Below, piece after piece: positions 8,930-16,385 of a stretch of 64,000 nucleotides of DNA. The notes beneath the pieces are model-generated. The model searched no databases, was not told the origin of the DNA, and worked only from the letters and a program-made list of their open reading frames with translations. The translations under genes and the position numbers were made by a program. The stretch comes from Neorhizobium sp. NCHU2750 (GTDB lineage: Bacteria; Pseudomonadota; Alphaproteobacteria; Rhizobiales; Rhizobiaceae), in the NCBI RefSeq assembly GCF_003597675.1, contig NZ_CP030827.1, forward strand, positions 2,418,001 to 2,482,000, read 5' to 3'. Positions within the stretch are counted from its first letter, which is position 1. Each line of letters opens with the position of its first letter.

Positions 8930-9082
8930 ATGCCTTATCTTGCCAGCCGCCAGTCCAAAATCCCCAAAAGCTCGTCCTCGAAGCCAAAGAACCGGCTGTT
9001 CATCACGCTCGTATCGCTAATGGTAGCCTTCGCGATCCTGTTTTACATCGGCTCCACGATCATCGGCTGGTTTGTGACGTAA
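8930..9082 (+). CDS. Small single-pass membrane protein (50 aa)
   Basis: The ATG at 8930 has GGAGA at a good distance. A basic, serine-rich N-terminus (SRQSKIPKSSSSKPKN) precedes one transmembrane helix (LFITLVSLMVAFAILFYIG) and a short tail. Its 3' end overlaps the convergent gene by 23 bp. Such small phage membrane proteins often act in lysis or superinfection control; nothing here decides which. Confidence 0.6.
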   Translation: MPYLASRQSKIPKSSSSKPKNRLFITLVSLMVAFAILFYIGSTIIGWFVT

Positions 9083-9314
9083 GCACCCTCACCCGGTTGC
9101 CATCCATCAATTCAATCCGTTTCATCGACTGCAGATAGAAGAGCGCATTCACCAATTGCTCTTGGCTGTATCCAGCACCTACCAGTGTGGGACCGATCTC
9201 ATACAGGTTTATCGGCTTTTCGACCGCGCTGTGCTGATGAAGCTGAGCCATGATCGCATCGATCGGATCAAGCGCGGGATTTGGAATGGGTTCGATCTTC
9301 TCGGCGGCAGACAT
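9060..9314 (-). CDS. Small phage protein, possible winged-helix fold (84 aa)
   Basis: The ATG at 9314 lies six bases after a strong GGAGG, so it is preferred over the in-frame start at 9347. Residues 35-84 (INLYEIGPTLVGAGYSQEQLVNALFYLQSMKRIELMDGN is the central stretch, broken here into its parts: helix-rich first, then KRIELMDGN and RVRVL) look like a small helix-turn-helix with a beta wing. It is the only visible regulator-like gene on this arm and might be a transcription factor. No close family recognised. Confidence 0.55.
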   Translation of the reverse strand: MSAAEKIEPIPNPALDPIDAIMAQLHQHSAVEKPINLYEIGPTLVGAGYSQEQLVNALFYLQSMKRIELMDGNRVRVLTSQTSR

Positions 9315-9628
9315 GTGGACCTCCTTCAATAGGATTAATTTCCTCATGTTCTTGTTGTGTTCTCATTTGGCGACTGAGTCAATCGGCAATTTTACCCGTT
9401 AGTTTTAGCACTCGCTCATATGCGGAGAATCTGTGTAGAAAACGCCATCCATCAGGCGACTGACCCGGCTCTTGCAGTCGGGTTCTTTTTTTGTCCCGCT
9501 TTTGTCGCGGTTAGTCGAATTGTCTGTTTATTCTCCCTTCCACAGCACATTCGCACGACATACAGCGAACATCCCCCGAACATCATGTAGCATCGACGGG
9601 ATAAATATGCGTTTGAGGTTCAAACGCA
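9315..9628. other. Intergenic region between divergent early genes
   Basis: No gene. It holds the promoter region of the minus-strand gene at 9060-9314, a plus-strand terminator at 9463-9492 and, at its right end, the perfect inverted repeat at 9607-9629. Confidence 0.5.
9463..9492 (+). terminator. Probable intrinsic terminator
   Basis: ACCCG/CGGGT stem followed by TTCTTTTTTT; an alternative stem GACTG/CAGTC overlaps. No plus-strand gene ends immediately upstream, so it may stop rightward readthrough. Confidence 0.5.
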
Positions 9629-9629
9629 T
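9607..9629. promoter_or_regulatory. Perfect 10-bp inverted repeat, candidate operator
   Basis: ATGCGTTTGA and TCAAACGCAT flank a 3-bp spacer (GGT). The right arm ends on the first base of the TTG start codon of the next gene. It could be a dimeric repressor operator or an RNA hairpin that hides the start. Confidence 0.5.
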
Positions 9630-10057
9630 TGTGGCTCTATGAAAACAAGCCGTTCACATCCGACGATATCAGCGACTACGTCGGGTTCGTCTACATCCTG
9701 ACAGATCGGGAAAATCAGCGCCGTTACGTCGGCAAAAAGCTGTTCCACTTCACCAAGACACTACCGCCGCTCAAAGGCAGCAAGCGTAAACGCAAGAAGA
9801 CCCTGGAATCCGACTGGCTGACATACTGTTCGTCATCGCCAGTCATCAAAGCCATCGTCGCCGAACACGGCATCGACCGATTTCATCGTGAGATCGTCCA
9901 TCTGTGCCGGTCGAAATCCGAGATGAGCTACCACGAGACGCGGCTTCAGTTCGAACACGACGTCTTGCTGAGCGACGAATGGTATAATGACATGATAATG
10001 TGTCGCATCGCTTCGAAGCATGTTAGAGGCCTTCAGCCACTGCTAGACCATGCGTAG
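9629..10057 (+). CDS. GIY-YIG nuclease-like phage protein
   Basis: 142 aa starting at TTG 9629; no ATG lies nearby. The N-terminal FVYILTDRENQRRYVGKK (residues about 19-36) is a GIY-YIG-type core (Y-I-L ... Y-V-G). The conserved ESDWLTYCSSSP and the C-terminal SDEWYNDMIMCRIASKHV match a family of small GIY-YIG proteins common in T4-like and other tailed phages. The role in phages is unsettled: homing or DNA processing. The start overlaps a perfect inverted repeat, suggesting translational or operator control. It overlaps the convergent gene by 25 bp. Confidence 0.75.
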   Translation: MWLYENKPFTSDDISDYVGFVYILTDRENQRRYVGKKLFHFTKTLPPLKGSKRKRKKTLESDWLTYCSSSPVIKAIVAEHGIDRFHREIVHLCRSKSEMSYHETRLQFEHDVLLSDEWYNDMIMCRIASKHVRGLQPLLDHA

Positions 10058-10557
10058 AACGCGTCTTCGTTGTCGTAGATGAATTGTCGAAGAAACTCAG
10101 CCAACTCCATCAACATTTCCACGTTGATGCCATCGACCCCGTTGCCGTCTTCGAATGGATACCGCGATTTCTGAAACACTCCATCGAGCTTCGATAACAT
10201 CACTTTTAAACTCCACGGCAGCATCGAAAATTGGGCAGCTTCGTTAAACGCCGAATACAGTTTGTCTCGCACGTCATGGTTCAGAACAGCATATTGTTCG
10301 GCGAGATCATGCCCACTCGTCAGCGCTCGCGAATGAAGTTGCCGGAAGCCTAACGGATCACCGATCTTCGACCATTCAGACTTGGCATTCAGGGACTTGA
10401 GGTAGAGTTCGATACCAACTGTCGCAAGATTAATCAGGGGAAGTCTGACGATTTCCTGTCGATCGGCTCGACGCAATGCCCTCGCGGCAAACAAGTATTG
10501 ATCCGCAACTGCCACAATTAGCATGTCAGGTATTATGCCAGATATCCTTTTACCCAC
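10033..10557 (-). CDS. Hypothetical protein, HEPN-like features
   Basis: Preferred start is GTG 10557, with GGGGGA four bases upstream; an in-frame ATG at 10575 has no ribosome-binding site. About 174 aa, mostly helical. The pattern VGIELYLKSLNA...SGHDLAEQY, an amphipathic helix followed by HDLxxxY, resembles HEPN-fold proteins, but the RX4-6H ribonuclease motif is not clearly present. It starts about 24 bp from the divergent gene at 10581, so the two share a promoter region. Function unknown; could be a moron or defence-type gene. Confidence 0.6.
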   Translation of the reverse strand: MGKRISGIIPDMLIVAVADQYLFAARALRRADRQEIVRLPLINLATVGIELYLKSLNAKSEWSKIGDPLGFRQLHSRALTSGHDLAEQYAVLNHDVRDKLYSAFNEAAQFSMLPWSLKVMLSKLDGVFQKSRYPFEDGNGVDGINVEMLMELAEFLRQFIYDNEDAFYAWSSSG

Positions 10558-10580
10558 GGTGTCCCCCACATACATAAGGC

Positions 10581-10961
10581 ATGCTCGCGCAATTCAACCT
10601 ATACGCAATCATCGCCCTAATCATCGTCGTCATCGCCCTTGGCGGCGGCTGGTATGTGTCGAATCGCCTGAAAGCGGCTGAGATCGACACTCTCACCCAA
10701 CGAAACGCCGTCCTGACTTCGGCAGTCGAGACGAACGAAAAGACCATCGCCCAAATGGTTGCCGATGCTCAGACGCTTGCCGCCGCCAATCAAAAGCTGA
10801 CCCACTCCATCATGGCGAGCGAGATGGAACAGGCCCAAAGCTGGAATGCGATCGACGCCCTTGATCTCGCGACGGACACAGATGCGACCGGGCTAGAAGC
10901 GCGTGCGAATGATGCGTTTGCTCAGTCGATCCAAGCCCTTCGATTGACTACCGCCAAATAA
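10581..10961 (+). CDS. Membrane-anchored coiled-coil protein (i-spanin-like)
   Basis: 126 aa. An N-terminal transmembrane helix (LYAIIALIIVVIALGGGWYV, residues 7-26) is followed by a long helical periplasmic region rich in A, E, Q, T (LTQRNAVLTSAVETNEKTIA). This is the topology of Rz-type inner-membrane spanins and similar lysis proteins. No outer-membrane spanin is visible beside it, and the holin candidate (17476) and endolysin (40575) are far away, so the lysis role is inferred from shape only. AAGG precedes the ATG. Confidence 0.6.
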   Translation: MLAQFNLYAIIALIIVVIALGGGWYVSNRLKAAEIDTLTQRNAVLTSAVETNEKTIAQMVADAQTLAAANQKLTHSIMASEMEQAQSWNAIDALDLATDTDATGLEARANDAFAQSIQALRLTTAK

Positions 10962-11034
10962 TTTCACCGCCTCCGGGAACATAAACAAAGCACAACGGTT
11001 TGTTCATCGTGCATTCATGTTCGAGGACAAGCAA

Positions 11035-11307
11035 ATGTTTCTGAGCACCCTTCAGCCTTCCGCAACTTTCGAATTCGCTCGCGACCACGGTATCTCGATG
11101 GAGAAAACTGCCATCGAGACAGAACTGAGCTATCTGCATAACTTTGACGGCAAAGACCTGTCCGTTGATGTCACCGGCGATTACATCGTGCTCGAAGGCG
11201 CTGTCCGGACAACTGGCGATCAGGCCCGTGCTCTCCGCGTAGCTCGCGAGATCGTCGGCTTTGACCGCGTTCTGTCCCGCATCATCGTCTGCGCGCCGTC
11301 CGTCTAA
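11035..11307 (+). CDS. BON-domain protein (90 aa)
   Basis: The second ATG (11035) lies eight bases after GAGGA and is preferred over 11017. Residues 38-85 (DLSVDVTGDYIVLEGAV, then RTTGDQARALRVAREIVG, then RVLSRIIV) match the BON fold: beta strand, VxLxGxV turn, amphipathic helix, closing strand. BON domains are usually periplasmic and bind phospholipid or other ligands, but no signal peptide or anchor is present here, which is unusual. It is followed at once by a strong terminator. Function in the phage unknown. Confidence 0.7.
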   Translation: MFLSTLQPSATFEFARDHGISMEKTAIETELSYLHNFDGKDLSVDVTGDYIVLEGAVRTTGDQARALRVAREIVGFDRVLSRIIVCAPSV

Positions 11308-11330
11308 GACACGCTGCATTCAAATACACG

Positions 11331-11364
11331 AAAGCCCGCTTGATGATCTCAGCGGGCTTTTTTC
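11331..11364 (+). terminator. Intrinsic terminator after BON gene
   Basis: AAAGCCCGCT pairs perfectly with AGCGGGCTTT, followed by a T-run. The A-run on the other side makes it potentially bidirectional for the minus-strand gene at 11387. Confidence 0.85.
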
Positions 11365-11386
11365 GTTTCAGTCTATGGCTCGATGA

Positions 11387-11569
11387 TCAGCCGATATGTG
11401 TCTCAATGATGTATTTCGCGATATCGGTGCGAATAGCGTGAGGAACATACTCATCGGTCATTAGATCGTGCAGCGTCTTTAGCGCGGCGGTTCGGACGGT
11501 ATCGGCGGTGATGGCTTCTTCAGCATTCACAGCGTCAAGAAAAATGGCGGAAATAGCGGTGTGGTTCAT
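11387..11569 (-). CDS. Small hypothetical protein (60 aa)
   Basis: ATG 11569 preceded by AGGAGA at about nine bases. Acidic and helical (AVNAEEAITADTVRTAALKT); no known motif. Its stop lies just before the terminator at 11331-11364. It is the last gene of the minus-strand series that begins with the ATPase at 13751. Confidence 0.6.
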   Translation of the reverse strand: MNHTAISAIFLDAVNAEEAITADTVRTAALKTLHDLMTDEYVPHAIRTDIAKYIIETHIG

Positions 11570-11762
11570 ATGGGTAAAATTCTCCTGAGATAATATGATT
11601 TTGTTTGGAATTGGGCGGCAGACAGGCGGCTTATGCGCCTGTTCTCGTGCCGTGATCGTATTTATGGATTTGGGGATTGGGCGGCGGCAGCTTTCTTTTT
11701 GATTTCTCTCTCGTGCCTTCTTTCGCGGAGATAATCACGCCTTTCCTCATCACTCATATGCT

Positions 11763-12242
11763 TCAACCTTGGACGTCGAGGCTCCGGACGCCCTTCCGCA
11801 ATCCGCTTCTTCTCATTATGCTTGCGCACTCTCTCCCGTGTCTCAGCACGTATTTGGTCCTGCGATTTGGGAACACGCTTCGATTTTTCGGCTTGGGCTG
11901 TTTCCCATGCTTTCTCGCGTATCGTCCGTGTTTTCCGCGTTTATCGTTCAAGACGTAATCGCCGGTTTGGATGTATTCTTCCTCGATGTCGTCCAATTCT
12001 TCGAGCGAACAAGATTGGATCAAAGTGGCAGTGAATGCCGAATTTCCGGTTATTGAGGCGTCATAAAGCTCTTGAGCTTTCTTGCTGTGATGTTTGCTCT
12101 TTGACAGGTCTCGAAAATGCTGGGCTATTCGGGATCGAACGTCGATCGATGATCCAACGTATGCCATCCCAGTTTCGATATGGCGGAACTCGTAAATCCC
12201 GCAATTGATTGGGTTCAGTTCGATTGTGATATTGGTCTTCAT
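11763..12242 (-). CDS. GIY-YIG endonuclease, probably frameshifted near its middle
   Basis: 159-aa frame. GIYEFRHIETGMAYVGSS (residues about 15-32) is a clear GIY-YIG core with the following RxxxH (RIAQHF), as in phage homing endonucleases. From residue about 103 the frame becomes an unnatural Arg/His string. In the -1 frame the DNA instead encodes a charged repeat-like tail (REKAWETAQAEKSKR, later EERRDYLRERRHER) running to TAA at 11662. That tail resembles the C-terminus of the neighbouring ATPase and of other phage GIY-YIG proteins. The shift falls at a run of four A's. True extent is therefore probably 11662-12242, by indel, assembly error or slippage. It lies 18 bp behind the ATPase gene. 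Confidence 0.75.
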   Translation of the reverse strand: MKTNITIELNPINCGIYEFRHIETGMAYVGSSIDVRSRIAQHFRDLSKSKHHSKKAQELYDASITGNSAFTATLIQSCSLEELDDIEEEYIQTGDYVLNDKRGKHGRYARKHGKQPKPKNRSVFPNRRTKYVLRHGRECASIMRRSGLRKGVRSLDVQG

Positions 12243-12260
12243 TTCCTTTCTCTGTTTGGG

Positions 12261-13751
12261 TTAAACGGCAAGCTGAGCGGCGGCTTCAGCCTTCTTCTTG
12301 GCTCGGTGGAGAGCAACACGCTGGCGTGTCTCTTCCTTCTTCTGTTCGGCAGTCTTTTCGACACGGGGACGACCAGCCTTTCGCGCCTCAATGCCAAAAT
12401 CGATGTCTAGAGGTATGGGTTCGCCGCATCCGATTAGAGCGCAAATATTGGCAGCAGCACCAGCGTCAGGAACAATGAGAATGACTTCGTTTTCGCTCTT
12501 GAAGTCCCGCAAGGAGGTGCGACCTAAGAACTGGTAGACAAGCTCGTAGCAAAGCGCCTCTTTCGCCGCCTTGTTGTCGATCTCATAGAAGTCCCAAAGA
12601 CGCTGGATGGTCTCCGGATCATAGTTGATCGCAGCCATGAACACCGCCATGTCGTAGTCTTGGAGATCGTTCCAACCATTCGGGTTGGTGATAACGCGCT
12701 TGCCGCCCTTCCCTTCAAGCTTCCAGCCATATTCCTTGTCAGAATGCTTGTGCTTGTTCGTGCAGAATATGTGAGGCTGTTCGCCGAACCTGTCCGCAAT
12801 CCCATCAGAGACGATGTCTAGGAACGTCTGCTGCCCAAGCTCTTCATTGGTGTTGCCAAGGCGCTTGAGAAAAGTCTTCGACAAGTTCGGAAGGGGCGGA
12901 TGATAGACCTTGGCAAGCTGAGCCTTGTGGTGCAGGTCTGAATAATCAAGCCGATCCTCCATCGACTTATTCGCCTCAAAGACAACGCCGTCCTTGGTCC
13001 ACATCTTATAAAGCAGTGTTGTATTCCGGTTTGCACCGATCATCAGGACATCTTTGAAACCTTGGACGATGGAAGGCAGCATGAAGATCGTGAACTGAAG
13101 GAAAACGCGTGGCGTTTTGCCGTTGGCGTCAGGTTGGAATGCCTCACCTGATACCGCCTTGTCGAAGCTTTCCTTATCGATCACGACAAGGTAATGTTCG
13201 TTCAGGGTAAACTCTGCAAGCTCACGAGCTTTCTTGCCGTACTTCCGGTATTTGACACCGTCTTCATCCTTGACGTCCACGCCCAAACGGACAGCGTGTT
13301 CGCCACCGATCAGTTCGTAATAACCGGGCTTATGGGCATCAGTGACGACAAAGTCCGCGACGTCTTCCGGCTTCTCAAATTCGATGAAGATCGTGCTCAT
13401 AGGGACGAAGTATTCATCCACGACCAAAAGCCGGTTCTCCTTGCCGGTCTTTGTTTCTAGAGCCACCGAGTGATTGACCAGCAGGACGCTTTCGTCACCC
13501 TCTTCGACACGGCGCAAATACTCTTCGGATGCGCTGCGATAGCCCTCTTCCTGAGAGATCACCGCCGAAGCAATGCCTTCATTCTGGAAGTAGCCATGGT
13601 GCTGAAGGGAAAGGCGATTGGTGGGTGTGGCGACAGTGGTTGGGATCGGCTTGCCGCCATTTTCTTGGACAAGTTCGCCAAACCAATGATGGAAAGAACG
13701 CGACTTACCGGCGCCGATGTGACCGCTTACGGTTTGAATTGTGAATGTCAA
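12261..13751 (-). CDS. P-loop ATPase, helicase-like replication protein
   Basis: 496 aa from a TTG start at 13751 (AGAGG upstream; no ATG fits). Walker A is GHIGAGKS (residues 10-17), and Walker B with DE is LLVVDEYF (about 108-115), which suits a superfamily 1/2 helicase or related translocase. A later segment (VLMIGANRNTTLLYKMW) could be motif III-like. The C-terminus is a highly basic charged helix (GRPRVEKTAEQKKEETRQR). It is the only replication-type gene recognised in the prophage and lies next to the non-coding repeat region at 13.8-15.4 kb. The leader contains a CTATATAC element and an intrinsic terminator before the start codon, suggesting attenuation. The precise family is uncertain. 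Confidence 0.7.
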   Translation of the reverse strand: MTFTIQTVSGHIGAGKSRSFHHWFGELVQENGGKPIPTTVATPTNRLSLQHHGYFQNEGIASAVISQEEGYRSASEEYLRRVEEGDESVLLVNHSVALETKTGKENRLLVVDEYFVPMSTIFIEFEKPEDVADFVVTDAHKPGYYELIGGEHAVRLGVDVKDEDGVKYRKYGKKARELAEFTLNEHYLVVIDKESFDKAVSGEAFQPDANGKTPRVFLQFTIFMLPSIVQGFKDVLMIGANRNTTLLYKMWTKDGVVFEANKSMEDRLDYSDLHHKAQLAKVYHPPLPNLSKTFLKRLGNTNEELGQQTFLDIVSDGIADRFGEQPHIFCTNKHKHSDKEYGWKLEGKGGKRVITNPNGWNDLQDYDMAVFMAAINYDPETIQRLWDFYEIDNKAAKEALCYELVYQFLGRTSLRDFKSENEVILIVPDAGAAANICALIGCGEPIPLDIDFGIEARKAGRPRVEKTAEQKKEETRQRVALHRAKKKAEAAAQLAV

Positions 13752-13780
13752 AAATACGTACCTCTGAAAAATCTGAAAAT

Positions 13781-13819
13781 GAAAAAGGTCTCAGTGCGTC
13801 GGGCAAGAACACTGAGACC
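13781..13819 (-). terminator. Intrinsic terminator inside the ATPase leader
   Basis: A perfect GGTCTCAGTG/CACTGAGACC stem with a 13-base loop is followed on the minus strand by TTTTTC. It ends about 30 bp before the TTG start of the ATPase and about 100 bp after the CTATATAC element, so it could attenuate that operon or stop transcripts coming from upstream. Confidence 0.75.
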
Positions 13820-13918
13820 TTCAAAAGACTATTCATTCTTCAGGAGAGGTATCGTTGTGCGAAGCCTTTAAGCGTGACCTGATGGAAACAAGTCATGCCC
13901 GACTTCGCATCCAACGTT

Positions 13919-13926
13919 GTATATAG
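13919..13926 (-). promoter_or_regulatory. CTATATAC element upstream of ATPase operon
   Basis: Exact match to the recurrent prophage element CTAWATAC, on the minus strand, 168 bp before the ATPase start. No -35 box is seen at 15-19 bp upstream. Confidence 0.5.
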
Positions 13927-14159
13927 GGAATTTAGTGTTTGGGAGTTTGGTCGGGTAAAAGCGGCAAACAGCGGCTATCGACCGTCAATACAGTAGCAGA
14001 ATATCGGTGTTTAATCAAGTATTGATGCGCATTTTCGGGGATCGATGTAACGTTGCGCCACTCAATCTCGTCAACTACTGTAACGTTTTATCTCTATAGA
14101 AAGAGTGTTTATAAGGGATATTCTGTTACATCTCATTTGATTCAATGAATCAGTAATGG

Positions 14160-14640
14160 AAATGCAAATTATAAAAAACATAGGTACGTGAGCGAAGCGA
14201 ACTGCGCGAAGCGCATCATAAGGTTCAATGGAATTCCATGAGATTCAGGAAGGAACCTGTTCGAACAATCCAATCCCATAAGATTCGGTGTTGGTCATGG
14301 ATTCCCATGGGATAACAATCCAACATCAACCAGTTCAAAATGATCCCTACCAGACCTTAATCGGATCGCTTCGCGATCATGTCTCGCTTCGCGAGCCATT
14401 TCGCTTGGTTTTAAACAATGGGATAGGAAGAAGGACCAAACCTTTACCCAATAGACGAACTGTTGGATTCCTGTCGTTACCTGAAGGAAGCTGCTGAACC
14501 TCACCAATCGCCAATGGGGTTCAACTGTTACCCTCTGCTTTTCCTGTTCGTCTCTGGAATAGCTGTGGGTGTCCAACCTGTACCGAATGGCTGTCGGCTG
14601 CACCGAACGGTTCAATCCCATGATTGAGTGGCGCAAGGTT
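14160..14640. other. Repeat-rich non-coding region, candidate origin
   Basis: No convincing gene. Repeated words include AACAATCCAA at 14264 and 14314 (exactly 50 bp apart), several copies of ATCCCAT/ATGGGAT (near 14273, 14302, 14417, 14613), GGTTCAA (14222, 14516, 14608) and GCGAAGCG. There are two small perfect hairpins, GATCGC-TTC-GCGATC and CTCGC-TTC-GCGAG (about 14363-14395). The flanking 14000-14180 stretch is A/T-rich. It lies beside the ATPase gene, which suits a replication origin, but the repeats are imperfect iterons at best. Confidence 0.4.
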
Positions 14641-14800
14641 ACATGCACCGCCATTCGCTCAAACCGAACCCCAGGAATTTCCTTAAAGTTGGGGTCTCAA
14701 AAACCCTTATTTTGCAGGGGTTTCCGGCTGCTATAAATGCATGTTTTTGTCGAAATGCGATAATCCCACATCCCGCTCAATATAAAACTGGCTTTATCTC

Positions 14801-14852
14801 AAAGAAAATAAAAGGAGAGGCAAACGAGAGTGGGTCTGCGGTTTGCCTCTCC
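14801..14852 (-). terminator. Terminator of the candidate structured RNA
   Basis: A perfect 12-bp stem, GGAGAGGCAAAC/GTTTGCCTCTCC, is followed on the minus strand by CCTTTTATTTTCTTT. Confidence 0.8.
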
Positions 14853-15121
14853 ATCGTCCGGTGCAATAGGGGTAACATCCGACGATGTATCACATCTAGC
14901 GATCATGTGAGACGAGATCAAGGAGGAAGACGACTGAAGCCGCAAAAGAGCCGCCTTCCTCGATTGTCGTCGGAATATCTCCCACACCAGCAACGATGGA
15001 AATATAGGGCGGACTGCATCCTTGGGAAGAGTGAGTGATGGAGGTTACTGCTACTGCCCTACAAAAAGCAGGAATAACCTCCACTCACATGCGCCCGACG
15101 TTGCGGCGGCGTGTCGGACAC
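14803..15121 (-). ncRNA. Candidate structured RNA, about 320 nt
   Basis: The minus strand carries a self-contained transcription unit: promoter at 15128-15157, predicted start near 15121, terminator at 14801-14852. Between them are successive stem-loops. One is GTGAGT..GGAGGTTA pairing with TAACCTCC..ACTCAC (15031-15088). Another is TCACAT/ATGTGA around 14890-14910. A third is CATCGTC(C/G)GG pairing across 14852-14887. Weak open frames (62 and 64 codons) lack ribosome-binding sites, and one would start inside the big hairpin. An independent terminator (15172-15213) isolates it from the recombinase gene upstream. No known RNA family recognised. Confidence 0.5.
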
Positions 15122-15127
15122 ATTGGG

Positions 15128-15157
15128 CTTATACTCATCGAGTGAGTAAATGCGCAA
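15128..15157 (-). promoter_or_regulatory. Predicted sigma70 promoter of the candidate RNA
   Basis: TTGCGC (15152-15157) and TATAAG (15128-15133) with an 18-bp spacer on the minus strand. Confidence 0.55.
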
Positions 15158-15171
15158 CATAGTACAGGTTG

Positions 15172-15213
15172 AAAAGAAAAAGACCTGATGACATCGCGAG
15201 CATCAGGCCTTTC
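15172..15213 (-). terminator. Terminator downstream of the serine recombinase
   Basis: GGCCTGATG/CATCAGGTC stem followed on the minus strand by TTTTTCTTTTC; T-rich on the other side too, so possibly bidirectional. It separates the recombinase transcript from the RNA unit at 14803-15121. Confidence 0.75.
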
Positions 15214-15432
15214 TTGTCGGAACAGTGCAAATGAACACGACGCTGAGACAGTCGTTTGAATCTATCGGCAAGTAAAGCGGTAACACTGTACGATAACGTA
15301 CTGACCGATATGTTCTAATGGATACCACGTTTCGGGCGCCCGCGCTGTAGACCGCCGCTGGAACTCGCAAAAAGTTGCATATATATCACACATCAACAAA
15401 GTCTGAACTTAGTGTTGCATATTTACAACAAG

Positions 15433-16068
15433 TTAAATTCCCCACTTCGCCAAAGCTGCCTCTGAAGCTGCCTGATCGTCGCGAATGCGCAAGATCGTCT
15501 GCCGTGTCAGCCCTGTTGCCTTGGATATGGCTGATGCGCCCTGCCCTGCACCGATCATATCGACCACTGTGTTGAACTGATCCCGGCTGTATGACGGCTT
15601 CTTACCGCGATACTTGTCTGCATTGCCCTTGTTCGCCTCTATACCGGCTCTCTGAGCTTCCTTGGTGGCTTCGGCTTGCGCTTGGGCTGTCGCTGCCATG
15701 AATGCGATTAGGGCGTCACGAACAGCCATCTGTGTCGGATCGGTGGTAGAGCCATCGAAGGTCATGTTGTTGATGACAGTCCGGATGATCACACCCTTCT
15801 TCATGAACAGGCGGATGGTCTCGGTTACATCTTCATAGTTTCTGCCAAGGCGATCGACCCAACGAACGACCAGAGTATCGCCGCGTCGAAGCATATCGAA
15901 CAGCCGCTTGCCTTCGGTTCGTTCAGCCAGACGAGTGCTGACACCGGACACACCATGATCGGCTACGACTTCATCGATATGGAAGCCAGCCTTCTCAGCG
16001 TGGGTGCGTTGGTGGGTTAGGTCTTGGTCTAGTGTGGAGACGCGGGCGTATAGGATTGTCTGTGTCAT
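15433..16068 (-). CDS. Serine recombinase (resolvase/invertase family)
   Basis: 211 aa. The N-terminal catalytic domain begins TILYARVSTLDQD, with the nucleophile Ser about residue 11. WVDRLGRNYEDVTE carries the conserved Arg residues (about 70-75). A long helix leads to a C-terminal helix-turn-helix (QGASAISKATGLTRQTILRI is the recognition part). It resembles Tn3-type resolvases, not the large phage integrases, and cannot replace the tyrosine integrase. It may resolve multimers or invert a segment. TGTCCG-type half sites lie just upstream of its start (16076-16188). The stop is followed by about 220 bp and then a terminator. Confidence 0.9.
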   Translation of the reverse strand: MTQTILYARVSTLDQDLTHQRTHAEKAGFHIDEVVADHGVSGVSTRLAERTEGKRLFDMLRRGDTLVVRWVDRLGRNYEDVTETIRLFMKKGVIIRTVINNMTFDGSTTDPTQMAVRDALIAFMAATAQAQAEATKEAQRAGIEANKGNADKYRGKKPSYSRDQFNTVVDMIGAGQGASAISKATGLTRQTILRIRDDQAASEAALAKWGI

Positions 16069-16385
16069 CGATCATTGTCCGTTTAGGTTCTGTCCGATAA
16101 TACATCTGTCCGATGACTGAAATCAACCCTTACGTACATACTTTTTCGCTTGCATTTAGATGTACGTTGGACTATACCTTTACGGACACAAGGCAAGCAC
16201 GGAACCACCGCCTGCCCATCGCGTTCATAGCAGCGGACGGCGGCGAGCTACCGGCGCCACAGGTCGCTAGGCCTCAAAGCCGTCCACCGATTTCCCGGCA
16301 AATCACACCCCCGCCTCACCCCTTTGGGGGCGAAGAAACACGATTAGGGCGTCCGACTTCTGTGAGTCAAAATCAAAAAGTCGGG
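16069..16385. other. Intergenic region behind the recombinase start
   Basis: Its left part (16076-16188) holds the half-site cluster and an ACGTACAT/ATGTACGT inverted repeat. The right part, 16190-16385, is GC-rich with a CCCCC/GGGGG hairpin near 16308-16335 and no gene that I can support. Confidence 0.4.
16076..16188. promoter_or_regulatory. Cluster of resolvase-like half sites (res-like)
   Basis: Three direct TGTCCG(T/A)TxA words (16076-16085, 16091-16100, 16107-16116) and one inverted copy (16179-16188) lie directly upstream of the recombinase gene. They resemble the TGTCYRTTA half-site consensus of Tn3-type res sites, which also serve as autoregulatory operators. Confidence 0.5.

Noticed and set aside
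14085..14108. T7-like CTATAGAAAG word
   Set aside because: Single occurrence, no phage RNA polymerase gene and no gene directly downstream.
14295..14654. 119-codon minus-strand ORF in the repeat region
   Set aside because: Interrupts the repeat array, no ribosome-binding site, no plausible protein features.
14896..15084. 62-codon ORF within the structured RNA
   Set aside because: GTG start is buried in the long hairpin without Shine-Dalgarno; structure is the better explanation, though a dual function cannot be excluded.
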